Made by a program: the position numbers and the translations under genes. DNA of 64,000 nucleotides from Chitinophaga dinghuensis (GTDB taxonomy: Bacteria > Bacteroidota > Bacteroidia > Chitinophagales > Chitinophagaceae): positions 496,001-560,000 of the forward strand of contig NZ_QLMA01000003.1 in the NCBI RefSeq assembly GCF_003259435.1, in the 5' to 3' direction. Positions 51,763 to 61,091 of the stretch are shown one piece after another (position 1 is the first letter of the stretch; each line of letters begins with the position of its first letter). The notes under the pieces were generated by a model. The model was not told where the DNA came from. It ran no database searches and saw nothing but the letters and a program-made list of their open reading frames with translations.

Positions 51763-52358
51763 TCGGATTTCATGGATGCGATGCTAAAGTAGCACATGCA
51801 GTAATTACTGGGCAGGTTGAGTTAAGGCCCAGTGTGAATAATTATGACTGGCTTGGTCATGGTATTTATTTTGGGGAAAGAAGTCCCTCAAGAGCAATGC
51901 AGTTTGCGATAGAATTAAAGCAGAATAAAGGAAGAGCAGTCTGTCCTATTGAAGAACCGGCAGTAGTAGGTGCTGTGTTGGATCTTGGACACTGTTTGGA
52001 TTTGTCTGATTATAAGGATTTGCAATATGTGAAGTTTACATTTTCTGGGCTCTCAAAAATTGTATCTGATTTAGGTGCATCTCTGCCAAAGAACCTTCGT
52101 ATCGGCCAGACCGAAGACCTGTTGCTCCGGGAACTTGATTGTGCAGTCCTTGAATATTTATTTAAAATCAATGATCTTGAAGGAAACAGGCATTTTGACT
52201 CCGTAAGAAGCCCATTTATTGAAGGTGATGAATTATACCCTGATTCTGGATTCCGGGATAAGAATCATATCCAAATTTGTATTAGAAACACTGAATGTAT
52301 TAAAGCTTACTTCAGACCACGAAACGCTGAGTATATCCGCTTGTACAGCATGTCCTAA
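51759..52358 (+). CDS. PARP/ART-like protein, candidate toxin
   Basis: 199 aa. The start FHGCDAKVA (His near 4) and DWLGHGIYFGERSPSRAMQFA (Tyr near residue 37) resemble the H-G and G-x-G-I-Y-F motifs of PARP-like ADP-ribosyltransferases. The usual third residue (Glu) is not obvious: the end NHIQICIRNTECIKAYF lies where PARPs have an E-Y-x-V-Y segment. Such H-Y-(variable) proteins are seen in bacterial ART toxins. The upstream coupled gene could be the antitoxin. Activity and target unknown. Confidence 0.6.
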   Translation: MIGFHGCDAKVAHAVITGQVELRPSVNNYDWLGHGIYFGERSPSRAMQFAIELKQNKGRAVCPIEEPAVVGAVLDLGHCLDLSDYKDLQYVKFTFSGLSKIVSDLGASLPKNLRIGQTEDLLLRELDCAVLEYLFKINDLEGNRHFDSVRSPFIEGDELYPDSGFRDKNHIQICIRNTECIKAYFRPRNAEYIRLYSMS

Positions 52359-52393
52359 ATACATCCGGACCACTTTGCCCATTTTCCTTCTAT

Positions 52394-53083
52394 TTATTGC
52401 AAATAACCCTGTTTTAAAGCCATTATCGTATCTATACTGTTTGTGCCACCAGTCTTCATTGTACCACTCTTTATTAACTGAATCCTCACACTATCGGCCC
52501 CTTTTTTGGTCAGGCGTACCGCGCTTGGAAAGGCTTGCGGATCAAGAATGCCCGGCGTTATTTTTTCGAAAATGCCATATTTGTCTTCTATCATGCTGTA
52601 AACAGGATAGCGGGACATAATTCCCATTGTTTTCGTCTGAATAGCATAATCATCATCAATTTTATAGCGCTGGAACTCGCTGTCGGCATATAATGTAAGT
52701 GCCAGCATTAGCACATAAGTGCGTACAATCGGTATTATAAGCCCAAATGCCAGCACAAAGGGTAGGGCGAATAATCCGGCCAGGTAATAATAACGGGCGT
52801 TAATTTCGGGCTTGGAGAGACCATAGAGGATCAAACCTGTACCTGCATACAAGGAAAATATGATTCGCTCCGTCTGAGCTCCTTTAAATCCGTAGCCATT
52901 TAAAGACAAAAACAGACTGATGATGGCCAAGGCCATCAAAATAATGTGGATATTCCAGGTCAATAGCCGCAATACAGGCGCTTTCGCATTTTTAATACGG
53001 ATCGAAAGCGCAGCCAGGTAAGATATACCAAGGATAGTAATGGTAATCATTTCAACAGGATGTGAAAGATAATTAGATATCAA
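52394..53083 (-). CDS. Membrane protein of unknown function
   Basis: 229 aa if started at 53083 (ATG 53050 is also possible). Five or six membrane segments in the first 140 residues, then a soluble C-terminal part (GIFEKITPGILDPQAFPSAVRLTKK). No family recognised. Its 3' end faces the ART-like gene. Confidence 0.65.
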   Translation of the reverse strand: MISNYLSHPVEMITITILGISYLAALSIRIKNAKAPVLRLLTWNIHIILMALAIISLFLSLNGYGFKGAQTERIIFSLYAGTGLILYGLSKPEINARYYYLAGLFALPFVLAFGLIIPIVRTYVLMLALTLYADSEFQRYKIDDDYAIQTKTMGIMSRYPVYSMIEDKYGIFEKITPGILDPQAFPSAVRLTKKGADSVRIQLIKSGTMKTGGTNSIDTIMALKQGYLQ

Positions 53084-53216
53084 AATATAAATATATAAAT
53101 ATTATACTTTATGTTGTCTGGTTTTTTTTCCTTTGCTTTTTCGCCAACAAACGATATTTTTGCCCTGCCTAAAAGAAAACTAGGCAATTAAACTTTCAAA
53201 CTTTATTAAGATTAGC

Positions 53217-54200
53217 ATGCGTCAGATAGCTTTCAGACAAGCCTTAAGAGAAGCCCTGCAGGAGGAATTTCGCCGTGATGAACGGGTTTTCCTTATGGGG
53301 GAGGAAGTAGCCGAATATAATGGTGCTTACAAAGTGAGCCAGGGAATGCTGGATGAGTTTGGACCTAAACGTGTTATCGACACGCCGATCGCTGAACTCG
53401 GTTTCGCTGCCATTGGCGTAGGCGCCGCACAAAACGGTCTTCGCCCGGTAGTAGAGTTCATGACCTGGAATTTCGCAGTTCTCGCATTAGACCAGATCCT
53501 CAATACTGCCTCTAAAATGCTGGCAATGAGCGGTGGACAGGTAGGTTGCCCTATCGTTTTCCGCGGCCCTAACGGTTCAGCTGGTCAGCTGGGTGCTCAG
53601 CACTCCACTGCTTTCGAAAGCTACTATGCCAATATCCCAGGCCTGAAAGTAATCTCCGTATCTAACCCTTACGATGCTAAAGGTCTGCTGAAAGCCGCCA
53701 TCCGCGACGAAGATCCAGTTGTTTTCATGGAATCTGAACAGATGTACGGCGATATGGGCGAAGTTCCTGAAGAAGAATACATCATCCCAATCGGTAAAGC
53801 AGATATCAAACGCGCAGGTAAAGACGTTACCATCGTTTCTTTCAACAAAATGATGAAAGTAGCTCTCGGCGCCGCTGAAGAACTGGCTAAAGAAGGTATC
53901 GAAGCCGAAGTAATCGATCTCCGTACCATCCGCCCGCTCGACTGGTTCACCATCTTGGAATCTGTTAAGAAAACAAACCGCCTGGTAATCGTTGAAGAAC
54001 AATGGCCTTTCGCTTCCGTTTCTTCCGAAATTACCTACCGTATCCAGAAAGAAGGCTTCGACTACCTGGATGCTCCAATCCGTCGTATCACCGCACAGGA
54101 TGCTCCTATGCACTACGCGCCAAACCTCGTGAAACTCTACCTCCCAGATGTAGAACGTACCGTGAAACTGGTGAAAGAAGTAATGTACATGAAGAAGTAA
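53217..54200 (+). CDS. pdhB: Pyruvate dehydrogenase E1 component, beta subunit
   Basis: 327 aa, usual length. Transketolase-like: RVFLMGEEVAEYNGAYKVSQGM, VIDTPIAELGFAAIGVGAAQNGLRPVVEFMT, PIVFRGPNGSAGQLGAQHSTAFE, and the C-terminal domain VIDLRTIRPLDWFTI. Forms a thiamine-diphosphate-dependent heterotetramer with the alpha subunit, which is not in this window. Single gene ended by a strong terminator. Confidence 0.95.
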   Translation: MRQIAFRQALREALQEEFRRDERVFLMGEEVAEYNGAYKVSQGMLDEFGPKRVIDTPIAELGFAAIGVGAAQNGLRPVVEFMTWNFAVLALDQILNTASKMLAMSGGQVGCPIVFRGPNGSAGQLGAQHSTAFESYYANIPGLKVISVSNPYDAKGLLKAAIRDEDPVVFMESEQMYGDMGEVPEEEYIIPIGKADIKRAGKDVTIVSFNKMMKVALGAAEELAKEGIEAEVIDLRTIRPLDWFTILESVKKTNRLVIVEEQWPFASVSSEITYRIQKEGFDYLDAPIRRITAQDAPMHYAPNLVKLYLPDVERTVKLVKEVMYMKK

Positions 54201-54220
54201 TTTCAACTTCGTTATAAACA

Positions 54221-54257
54221 AAAAAGTCCGTCTCTAACAGGTAGAGACGGACTTTTT
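54221..54257. terminator. Bidirectional terminator between pdhB and cysM
   Basis: AAAAAGTCCGTCTCT (54221-54235) pairs perfectly with AGAGACGGACTTTTT (54243-54257) around a 7-nt loop. T-runs on both strands serve both convergent genes. Confidence 0.92.
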
Positions 54258-54279
54258 TTATGTATGCTGCTTTATATAT

Positions 54280-55161
54280 CTACGCAAATAAATCACTGCT
54301 CAGGTACCTGTCGCCCCGATCGCATATAATACATACCAATACGCCACTACGCAGCTCCTTCGATAATCTCGCTGCTGCAGCCACGGCCCCGCCACTACTC
54401 ATTCCACAAAATACCGCCTCCTCTCTTGCCAATCGTTTCGTCATTTCACGGGCTTCCGCCTCTGAAATATCCATTATCCTGTCTACCCGGGATCTGTCGA
54501 AAATCTTCGGTAAATACGCCTCCGGCCATTTACGGATACCTGGAATCTTAGAACCATCAGTAGGCTGACAACCTACAATCTGTATATCCGGATTCTGCTC
54601 CTTCAAAAACCGCGATACGCCCATAATAGTCCCCGTTGTTCCCATGGCACTTACAAAATGCGTTATCCTGCTCTGCGTATCTTTCCATATCTCAGGACCA
54701 GTAGTTTTGTAGTGCATCATGTAATTATCCGGGTTGGCAAACTGATTCAACATAAAATAACCGCCATTCGCTACCTGCTCATTGGCATAATCAATGGAAC
54801 CTTCCATCGAATGCTCCTTCGGCGTCAGGATTACTTTAGCGCCATAAGCCTGCATGGTTTGCACCCTTTCCAGCGTAGCGTCTGATGGCATCACCAACTC
54901 TATCTCAATACCGAAAAGATTGGCTATCATCGCCAATGCAATACCGGTATTGCCACTGGTGGCTTCAATGAGCTTAACGCCTGGTTTCAGTTCGCCTCTG
55001 TCCAGCGCCCCTTTGATCATCCCAAAGGCGGCCCGGTCTTTTACACTGCCGCCAGGGTTATTCCCTTCCAGCTTGCCATAAATGGTTACGGCGGGGTTAG
55101 CGGAAATCTTTTTCAGTTCTACCAGTGGGGTATTGCCCACCAGATCTAATATTGTAGCCAT
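54280..55161 (-). CDS. cysM: Cysteine synthase B
   Basis: 293 aa. PLP enzyme making cysteine from O-acetylserine and sulfide or thiosulfate. PLP lysine in GGSVKDRAAFGMI, ATSGNTGIALAM phosphate loop, MGTTGTIMG and EAVFCGMSSGGAVAAA. The short form and KIPGIRKWPEAYLP favour CysM over CysK. Serine acetyltransferase precedes it by 9 nt, supplying the substrate; the pair forms a cysteine operon. Confidence 0.93.
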   Translation of the reverse strand: MATILDLVGNTPLVELKKISANPAVTIYGKLEGNNPGGSVKDRAAFGMIKGALDRGELKPGVKLIEATSGNTGIALAMIANLFGIEIELVMPSDATLERVQTMQAYGAKVILTPKEHSMEGSIDYANEQVANGGYFMLNQFANPDNYMMHYKTTGPEIWKDTQSRITHFVSAMGTTGTIMGVSRFLKEQNPDIQIVGCQPTDGSKIPGIRKWPEAYLPKIFDRSRVDRIMDISEAEAREMTKRLAREEAVFCGMSSGGAVAAAARLSKELRSGVLVCIICDRGDRYLSSDLFA

Positions 55162-55170
55162 GGCTTATGA

Positions 55171-55974
55171 TTACAGTTCTGTTAATCTGTGTTCTGCTTT
55201 GTAATAAATACGGGAAAATGGCTCCACACTTCTGATCAGCCACACGTTACCGCCAATAATACTGTGATGCCCGACTACCGTATCTCCTCCGAGAATAGTG
55301 GCCCCCGCATAAATAACAGTATGCTCCTCAATGGTCGGATGACGCTTGTTATGCGCCATTTCCTTATCCACACTCAGCGCCCCCAGGGTGACGCCCTGAT
55401 AAAGCTTTACATGTGGCCCTATGACAGTAGTTTCTCCAATAACCACGCCTGTACCGTGATCTATACAGAACCATGGGGCAATCACCGCTCCCGGATGAAT
55501 ATCAATCCCCGTTTTGCTATGTGCCAGCTCCGTAATCATCCTCGGCAAGAGCGGAACCCGCAGCTTACAGAGTATATGCGCCATCCGATAGAAGGCTACT
55601 GCATAAAACCCCGGATAAGCCCTGATGACCTCATAGAGGCAGGTAGCAGCCGGGTCTCCCTGTAACATCGCATCCGCGTCTTTCTTCAACTCTTCATACA
55701 TATTCGGTACCTGCATCATAAAATGCCGGCTCAGCTGCATAGCTGTATCCGGTAATTGATGCTGCATCGATTGTAACAGCAGTTCCAATTGTATCTCCAG
55801 CTGCTGGCCATATTGCTCCAGCATGACAGGATCGGCCATCACCTGGCCGGTATGTTCGGGAAATAACCAGTTTAATAAATTGTTGGCAAAGTCATTGACA
55901 GCTCCGGTAGCAGGAAATGCGCTCGCCGCTGCCGATTGATGCCGCCGCTTCAATTCATCCAGAAAATCATTCAT
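55171..55974 (-). CDS. cysE: Serine O-acetyltransferase
   Basis: 267 aa. N-terminal helical part (about 1-130), then left-handed beta-helix with the catalytic HPGAVIAPWFCIDHGTGVVIGETTVIG and VTLGALSVDKE, and C-terminal hexapeptide repeats to IIGGNVWLIRSV. Makes O-acetylserine from serine and acetyl-CoA. First gene of the cysE-cysM pair. Confidence 0.93.
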   Translation of the reverse strand: MNDFLDELKRRHQSAAASAFPATGAVNDFANNLLNWLFPEHTGQVMADPVMLEQYGQQLEIQLELLLQSMQHQLPDTAMQLSRHFMMQVPNMYEELKKDADAMLQGDPAATCLYEVIRAYPGFYAVAFYRMAHILCKLRVPLLPRMITELAHSKTGIDIHPGAVIAPWFCIDHGTGVVIGETTVIGPHVKLYQGVTLGALSVDKEMAHNKRHPTIEEHTVIYAGATILGGDTVVGHHSIIGGNVWLIRSVEPFSRIYYKAEHRLTEL

Positions 55975-56122
55975 ATGCGGTTCGGAATTACAGAGTCAGA
56001 CCTGAGATCTAACAATAAAATTACATATAAATCTACAAAGGTAGTGGACTAATTCTGATATTTAACTGCGTTTAGCCACAAATTTTAGCAACTCATTATA
56101 CCGGATTCTTGGGTAAGTATCT

Positions 56123-56130
56123 TATTTTTG
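56123..56130 (+). promoter_or_regulatory. Candidate -7 box (TATTTTTG) of the response regulator gene
   Basis: Fits TAnnTTTG and lies 28 nt before the start codon. No distinct -33 element recognised. Confidence 0.4.
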
Positions 56131-56158
56131 GCGCTGTGAATTAACACTTAATCATACT

Positions 56159-57343
56159 ATGGCAAACATTTTAATTATTGATGATGAAAAAAGCATCCGT
56201 AAGACCCTTACGGAAATATTAAGTTACGAAGGGTACAAAGTTGATGAGGCGGCAGATGGACAAGAAGGGTTTAAAATGTTTAAAGATAAACAGTACGATG
56301 CCGTACTGTGTGATATCAAAATGCCAAAAATGGATGGATTGGAATTTCTGGAAAAAGCCCGGGAAGTCAATGCCGATATTCCCATCATTATGGTGTCAGG
56401 TCACGGTAACATCGATACAGCAGTAGATGCCGTGAAAAAAGGCGCGTATGATTATATCTCCAAACCGCCAGACCTGAACCGCCTGTTGATCACACTGCGT
56501 AATGCCATGGACAAAACCACCCTGGTGACAGAAACCAAGACCTTACGCCGCAAAGTGAACAAAGTGCCTGAAATGATAGGGCAGTCGTCTCCTATCCTCA
56601 AAATAAAAGAAACACTGGAGAAAGTGGCTCCTACCGACGCCCGCGTACTCATTACCGGTGAGAACGGGGTAGGTAAGGAACTGGTTGCACGCTGGCTCCA
56701 TGAACTGAGCAGCCGCGCTGCCGGTCCAATGGTGGAAGTGAACTGCGCTGCCATCCCTAGTGAACTGATTGAAAGTGAACTGTTCGGCCACGAAAAAGGT
56801 TCCTTTACTTCCGCAGTAAAACAACGCATCGGTAAATTCGAACAAGCCAGCGGCGGTACCCTCTTCCTCGACGAAATCGGAGATATGAGTCTCAGCGCCC
56901 AGGCTAAAGTACTACGCGCCCTGCAGGAAGGCAAAATCACCCGCGTCGGCGGCGATAAAGAAATCAGTGTAGACGTACGCGTTGTAGCAGCTACCAACAA
57001 AGATCTGCTCCGCGAAGTGGAGGATAAGAATTTCCGCCTCGACTTGTACCACCGTCTGAGCGTGATTCTGATTCATGTACCTTCTCTGAACGACCGTCGG
57101 GATGATGTGCCTTTATTGGTAGACAGCTTCCTGGATGCCGTTTGCAATGAATATGGTATCGCCCGCAAACCAATAGATAAAGAGGCCATGAAAGCGCTGC
57201 AACAACATAACTGGTCCGGAAATATCCGCGAACTCAGAAACGTGGTGGAGCGACTGGTAATCCTCTCCGGTAAAACGATCACCGTAGAAGATGTGGACGA
57301 TTTCGTAGTGCCGAATCGCGAAAAGAAAAAAGTCAATTCCTAA
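56159..57343 (+). CDS. Sigma-54-type response regulator without DNA-binding domain
   Basis: 394 aa. Residues 1-120: receiver with Asp in VLCDIKMPKMDGLEF. Residues about 140-375: AAA+ domain with Walker A GENGVGKE, FLDEIGDMS and the sigma-54 loop written GSFTSA rather than GAFTGA. After RELRNVVERLVILSGKTITVEDVDDF the protein ends within 15 residues, so the Fis-type HTH of NtrC proteins is absent. It may act without specific DNA binding. No kinase gene adjoins it. Confidence 0.92.
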   Translation: MANILIIDDEKSIRKTLTEILSYEGYKVDEAADGQEGFKMFKDKQYDAVLCDIKMPKMDGLEFLEKAREVNADIPIIMVSGHGNIDTAVDAVKKGAYDYISKPPDLNRLLITLRNAMDKTTLVTETKTLRRKVNKVPEMIGQSSPILKIKETLEKVAPTDARVLITGENGVGKELVARWLHELSSRAAGPMVEVNCAAIPSELIESELFGHEKGSFTSAVKQRIGKFEQASGGTLFLDEIGDMSLSAQAKVLRALQEGKITRVGGDKEISVDVRVVAATNKDLLREVEDKNFRLDLYHRLSVILIHVPSLNDRRDDVPLLVDSFLDAVCNEYGIARKPIDKEAMKALQQHNWSGNIRELRNVVERLVILSGKTITVEDVDDFVVPNREKKKVNS

Positions 57344-57355
57344 GACATTATAGCA

Positions 57356-58009
57356 ATGAACAGGAAGCATTTGTATCTCATAAGTGGACTGGGCGCTGAT
57401 GAAAGAGTATTCCAGCATCTTCAGTTTCCACCGGATTATGAGCTGCATTACCTACCCTGGATTCCCCCATTGCCAGATGAGTCTATCAGTAGTTATGCTG
57501 CCCGTATGGCGGAAAGCATCACTACTGATGGTCCTGTCAGCTTACTCGGCCTCTCTTTTGGCGGTATCATGAGCGTGGAAATAGCCAAGATCCGGCCTGT
57601 TAGCCAGAATATCCTCATATCAAGCATAAAGAATACCCAGGAGAAACCCGGATATTTTAATTGGGTATTGAGACTACATCTGCTCCAACTACCTGATTTC
57701 CTCATTTTCCAGAACCGCCGTTTTGTCGTAGAACGCTATATGGACGTACAATCCGCCGAAGAGAAGGAGTTGTTGCGCGCCTATCTTGCTAAGAAAGATT
57801 ATGCCTATACCCGTTGGGCCGTCAACGTTATGCTGCATTGGCAGAATGAATATTTGCCGGAAAACCTGGTGCATATCAACGGAGATAAAGATCATCCTTT
57901 TCCTATCAAGTACGTACATCCCACCCATATAATTCACAATGGTGGCCATTTTATGGTGATGAACAGGGCTGAAGAAATCAGCCGCATCCTGGCGGAAAAC
58001 CTGCTCTAA
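57356..58009 (+). CDS. Alpha/beta hydrolase
   Basis: 217 aa. Nucleophile elbow GLSFGG (Ser near residue 68), late Asp in NGDKDHPFP and His in NGGHFMVM complete a plausible triad. The start LYLISGLGADERVF is typical. A cytoplasmic esterase-like enzyme; substrate unknown. It begins 12 nt after the response regulator and may be co-transcribed. Confidence 0.85.
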   Translation: MNRKHLYLISGLGADERVFQHLQFPPDYELHYLPWIPPLPDESISSYAARMAESITTDGPVSLLGLSFGGIMSVEIAKIRPVSQNILISSIKNTQEKPGYFNWVLRLHLLQLPDFLIFQNRRFVVERYMDVQSAEEKELLRAYLAKKDYAYTRWAVNVMLHWQNEYLPENLVHINGDKDHPFPIKYVHPTHIIHNGGHFMVMNRAEEISRILAENLL

Positions 58010-58163
58010 GGGCCAGACAACCGTCTTATTCCTCTCCGCTTACGCTTTTTTCAATATCTTTAGTGATGGAATTATCCGTCTGGAGGCCATTTCTTGGGTT
58101 AAACATTAATGTATTTTTAAGAAAGTTTTCCCTGATAAAAGCTGGAAGGATAAGACAGAATAT

Positions 58164-58171
58164 TATATTTG
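58164..58171 (+). promoter_or_regulatory. Candidate -7 box (TATATTTG) of lepB
   Basis: Matches TAnnTTTG; 33 nt upstream of the lepB start codon. Confidence 0.45.
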
Positions 58172-58203
58172 CCTTTTTAAGCATTTAATTTAAGCCTAAC
58201 TGA

Positions 58204-59391
58204 ATGAACCTGGCATTTTGGAAAAATAATAAGGACAAGCAGCCCAAGAAAAAGAAATCTGTGGCTCGGGAATGGCTGGACGCTGGTATATTCGCTATTA
58301 TAGCCGCTACACTGATTCGCACTTTTATTTTTGAGGCCTATACCATTCCTACTCCTTCCATGGAGAAGACCCTGCTTGTAAACGACTTTCTGTTTGTAAG
58401 CAAGATCAGTTATGGTCCACGTATTCCGATGACCCCATTGGCAGTGCCTTTCGTGCATCATACCATGCCGTTTACAAAGAACACTCCTGCTTTCTCCGAA
58501 GCAGTGCAATGGAAATATCGCAGGTTGCCAGGTTTTACAGACATTAAGCGATATGATGTGGTCGTGTTTAATTTCCCAGAGGGAGACACGGTTGCTCTGG
58601 ATCAGCCAGATCCCAGCTATTACAGGCTGGTTCGCTTATACGGCTGGTCACAGGTAAACAATACCTATAAAATTATTCATCGTCCGGTTGATAAAACGGA
58701 AAACTATATTAAACGCTGTATGGCGGAGGCAGGCGATACAATCAGTATTGTTCACGGCCAAGTATTCGTAAATGGTCAGGCTGCACCTGTTCCTCCTGGC
58801 AGTCAGCACAACTATGTTGTGGAAATTTCTGAACCGCTGAACCCAACACGTTTGGATGATCTGGGTATCTCCGGTCCTTTCCAGACCATCAACGCAAATA
58901 CGTTTGAATATAACCTGACACCTGCACAGGCAGAGGCCTTGAAACAATTCCCAGTAGTGAAAAATATTCACATGGCGGAAGATGAAAATATCAATGCCCT
59001 CTTCGATATGAATGATATCTTCCCACATGATACGATTCATCATCGCTGGACAGACGAAAACTTTGGTCCTTTATACATTCCTAAAAAAGGCGCTACTGTT
59101 AAACTGGATGATAGCAATATTTCCCTGTATGACAGAGTAATTCGCGTCTACGAAGGCAATACCTTAGAAAGGAAAGATGGTAAATTTATCATCAACGGTC
59201 AGCCTACAGATAGCTATACTTTTAAAATGAACTACTACTGGATGATGGGAGACAATAGAAATAACTCCCTCGATTCCCGCTACTGGGGCTTTGTTCCGGA
59301 AGATCACGTAGTAGGTAAAGCATGGATGATCTGGATGAGCTATGGTGAAGGCGGAATCCGCTGGAGCAGACTGTTCAGAACAATTAAATAA
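58204..59391 (+). CDS. lepB: Signal peptidase I
   Basis: 395 aa, longer than the E. coli enzyme because of insertions typical of Bacteroidota. One membrane segment near residues 27-44; catalytic Ser52 in TPSMEKTL and Lys in NYIKRCMAEAGD; box E YWMMGDNRNNSLDSRYWGFVP. It removes signal peptides from exported proteins at the inner membrane, many of which are encoded in this window. Followed by cdd after 17 nt. Confidence 0.96.
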   Translation: MNLAFWKNNKDKQPKKKKSVAREWLDAGIFAIIAATLIRTFIFEAYTIPTPSMEKTLLVNDFLFVSKISYGPRIPMTPLAVPFVHHTMPFTKNTPAFSEAVQWKYRRLPGFTDIKRYDVVVFNFPEGDTVALDQPDPSYYRLVRLYGWSQVNNTYKIIHRPVDKTENYIKRCMAEAGDTISIVHGQVFVNGQAAPVPPGSQHNYVVEISEPLNPTRLDDLGISGPFQTINANTFEYNLTPAQAEALKQFPVVKNIHMAEDENINALFDMNDIFPHDTIHHRWTDENFGPLYIPKKGATVKLDDSNISLYDRVIRVYEGNTLERKDGKFIINGQPTDSYTFKMNYYWMMGDNRNNSLDSRYWGFVPEDHVVGKAWMIWMSYGEGGIRWSRLFRTIK

Positions 59392-59408
59392 CGCAATAAA
59401 TTACAGTC

Positions 59409-59897
59409 ATGGCAAAACAACTGCAACAATTCGAGTATTCCGTTTATGATGATATCACTGAACTGGATGATGCGGATGCATGGCTGCTCAATGAAGCTCG
59501 TGACGTTACGCAACATGCGTATGCACCATATTCTCATTTCCAGGTTGGAGCTATAGCAAGGCTCGTTAACGGCGAAATCATCGCTGGCTCCAACCAGGAA
59601 AATGCCTCCTTTCCTGTAGGCCTCTGTGCAGAAAGAGTTGCGCTGGCAGCAGCTGCTTCCGTTTATCCTGAAGTAGCCATAGAAACAATCGCTATTAGTT
59701 ATCATAACCTAAATGGAGATAGCTCACAACCTATATCTCCCTGTGGCATCTGCCGCCAATCACTGGCAGAAGTGGAAATGCGCCAGCAAGAGCCTATCCG
59801 CCTGATTATGGGTGGCCTTAGCGGTAAAGTAATCATCGTAGAAAAAGCGAATGACCTGCTTCCCCTGGCTTTCAATGGCAGTTTGCTGTCCATCTGA
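59409..59897 (+). CDS. cdd: Cytidine deaminase
   Basis: 162 aa. Zinc motifs CAERVALAAA (with catalytic Glu) and PCGICRQSLAE. Deaminates cytidine and deoxycytidine in pyrimidine salvage. Usual size for the tetrameric form plus a short N-terminal extension. Short distance to lepB suggests co-transcription. Confidence 0.94.
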   Translation: MAKQLQQFEYSVYDDITELDDADAWLLNEARDVTQHAYAPYSHFQVGAIARLVNGEIIAGSNQENASFPVGLCAERVALAAAASVYPEVAIETIAISYHNLNGDSSQPISPCGICRQSLAEVEMRQQEPIRLIMGGLSGKVIIVEKANDLLPLAFNGSLLSI

Positions 59898-59949
59898 TCC
59901 GTGTCTTCCTATAGGATAAAAAAATAATATCTATAAATTAATATTTATT

Positions 59950-59957
59950 TATATTTG
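59950..59957 (+). promoter_or_regulatory. Candidate -7 box (TATATTTG) of the TPR protein gene
   Basis: Matches TAnnTTTG; 23 nt upstream of the start codon at 59981. Confidence 0.5.
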
Positions 59958-59980
59958 TCGGTATACGCAAATGCCGATTC

Positions 59981-60892
59981 ATGATATCCTGTCGAAAAAA
60001 CCTGCTGATACCATTCCTGTTGCTATGGATGGGAATTCAGCCTGCCACAGCGATCCATCGGAATACATCACATGATAAGTCCCGCCAACTGGTACGGGAA
60101 GGTCTTGCTCTGAAAAAGTCAGGACAGCTACTCGCTGCGCGGGAACGCTTTCTGACAGCCATTCAGGCGGATGCTAACTGTGCTGCTGCGTATAGTGAAC
60201 TGGGAGATAGTTACTTTGCAGGTAAGGACTATCAGCATGCTTTGCAATACAGTTTACGTGCAAAACAGCTGGGAGTAAATACTGCTACCACGATAATAGG
60301 ACTTAGTTATTATCATCTTCAGCAGTACGATAATGCCCTGGAAGTGCTCCAGGACGCCATTCAGGAGCATCCTGATAATGGGTTGCTGTTACAAAAACTG
60401 GCACAAATACAAGGCCAGCTCGGGAACTACCGGGAAAGCATACACTATTATCAGCGGGCATTAACAATAGACAGCTCACATGCAGAAAGTTGGTATCAAC
60501 TGGGCATGATGTATTTTAATGATACAGATTATCCCGCTGCCACCAGGGCTTTTGATAAAGCCATTCTCCATGGATACGATCAACAGGCATTGTTCTGTTT
60601 CCATGCCGGCGTAGCTGCCATGCAATGCGGACAATTGGATAAAAGCATTCAGTTACTGACGAAAGCCAGTGCCCTGGACCCTGATAACGAACAGGTATTA
60701 TTTAATCTGGCACATGCCAATTACAGAAAAGAGAATTATCCGGCAGCCGTAGATGCATGGAAAGCTGTCCTCAAACATCAGCCTGGTAATGCTTTTGCGC
60801 TGTTTATGTTGGGGAAATCGTATATGGGTGCAGGTGAGAAAGAGAAGGGAGAACGAATATGCGATCAGGCACAACAAATGCCGGGTCTATAA
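59981..60892 (+). CDS. Exported TPR-repeat protein
   Basis: 303 aa. Signal peptide (LLIPFLLLWMGIQPATA). Then about seven TPR units (AAYSELGDSYFAGKDYQHALQYSLRA, SYYHLQQYDNALEVLQDAIQEHP, SWYQLGMMYFNDTDYPAATRAFDKAI, LFNLAHANYRKENYPAAVDAWKAVLKHQP) that form a protein-binding superhelix. Function unspecific; a periplasmic scaffold or assembly factor is likely. Single gene. Confidence 0.88.
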   Translation: MISCRKNLLIPFLLLWMGIQPATAIHRNTSHDKSRQLVREGLALKKSGQLLAARERFLTAIQADANCAAAYSELGDSYFAGKDYQHALQYSLRAKQLGVNTATTIIGLSYYHLQQYDNALEVLQDAIQEHPDNGLLLQKLAQIQGQLGNYRESIHYYQRALTIDSSHAESWYQLGMMYFNDTDYPAATRAFDKAILHGYDQQALFCFHAGVAAMQCGQLDKSIQLLTKASALDPDNEQVLFNLAHANYRKENYPAAVDAWKAVLKHQPGNAFALFMLGKSYMGAGEKEKGERICDQAQQMPGL

Positions 60893-61051
60893 ACTAACTG
60901 CGCAGAATATACGTTATAATTATACAAGTTATTCGCCACAGTAGAGAAGTGATTACAAACAACGTTTACAGGAAAGGCAAGCTCTTGTAACATTGTGCTG
61001 ATGACTGTGGTATCTTCTTCGGCAGTTTGGCCACGGTGGCTGCAAGCTGCT

Positions 61052-61083
61052 AAACGCTGCGAACCTTCCGGTCCGCAGCGTTT
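61052..61083. terminator. Stem-loop between the TPR gene and argS
   Basis: AAACGCTGCG (61052-61061) pairs with CGCAGCGTTT (61074-61083), followed by TTT on the plus strand. Best placed as terminator of the plus-strand TPR transcript and, with the reverse T-run AAA, possibly of argS. Confidence 0.65.
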
Positions 61084-61091
61084 TTAGTTTA

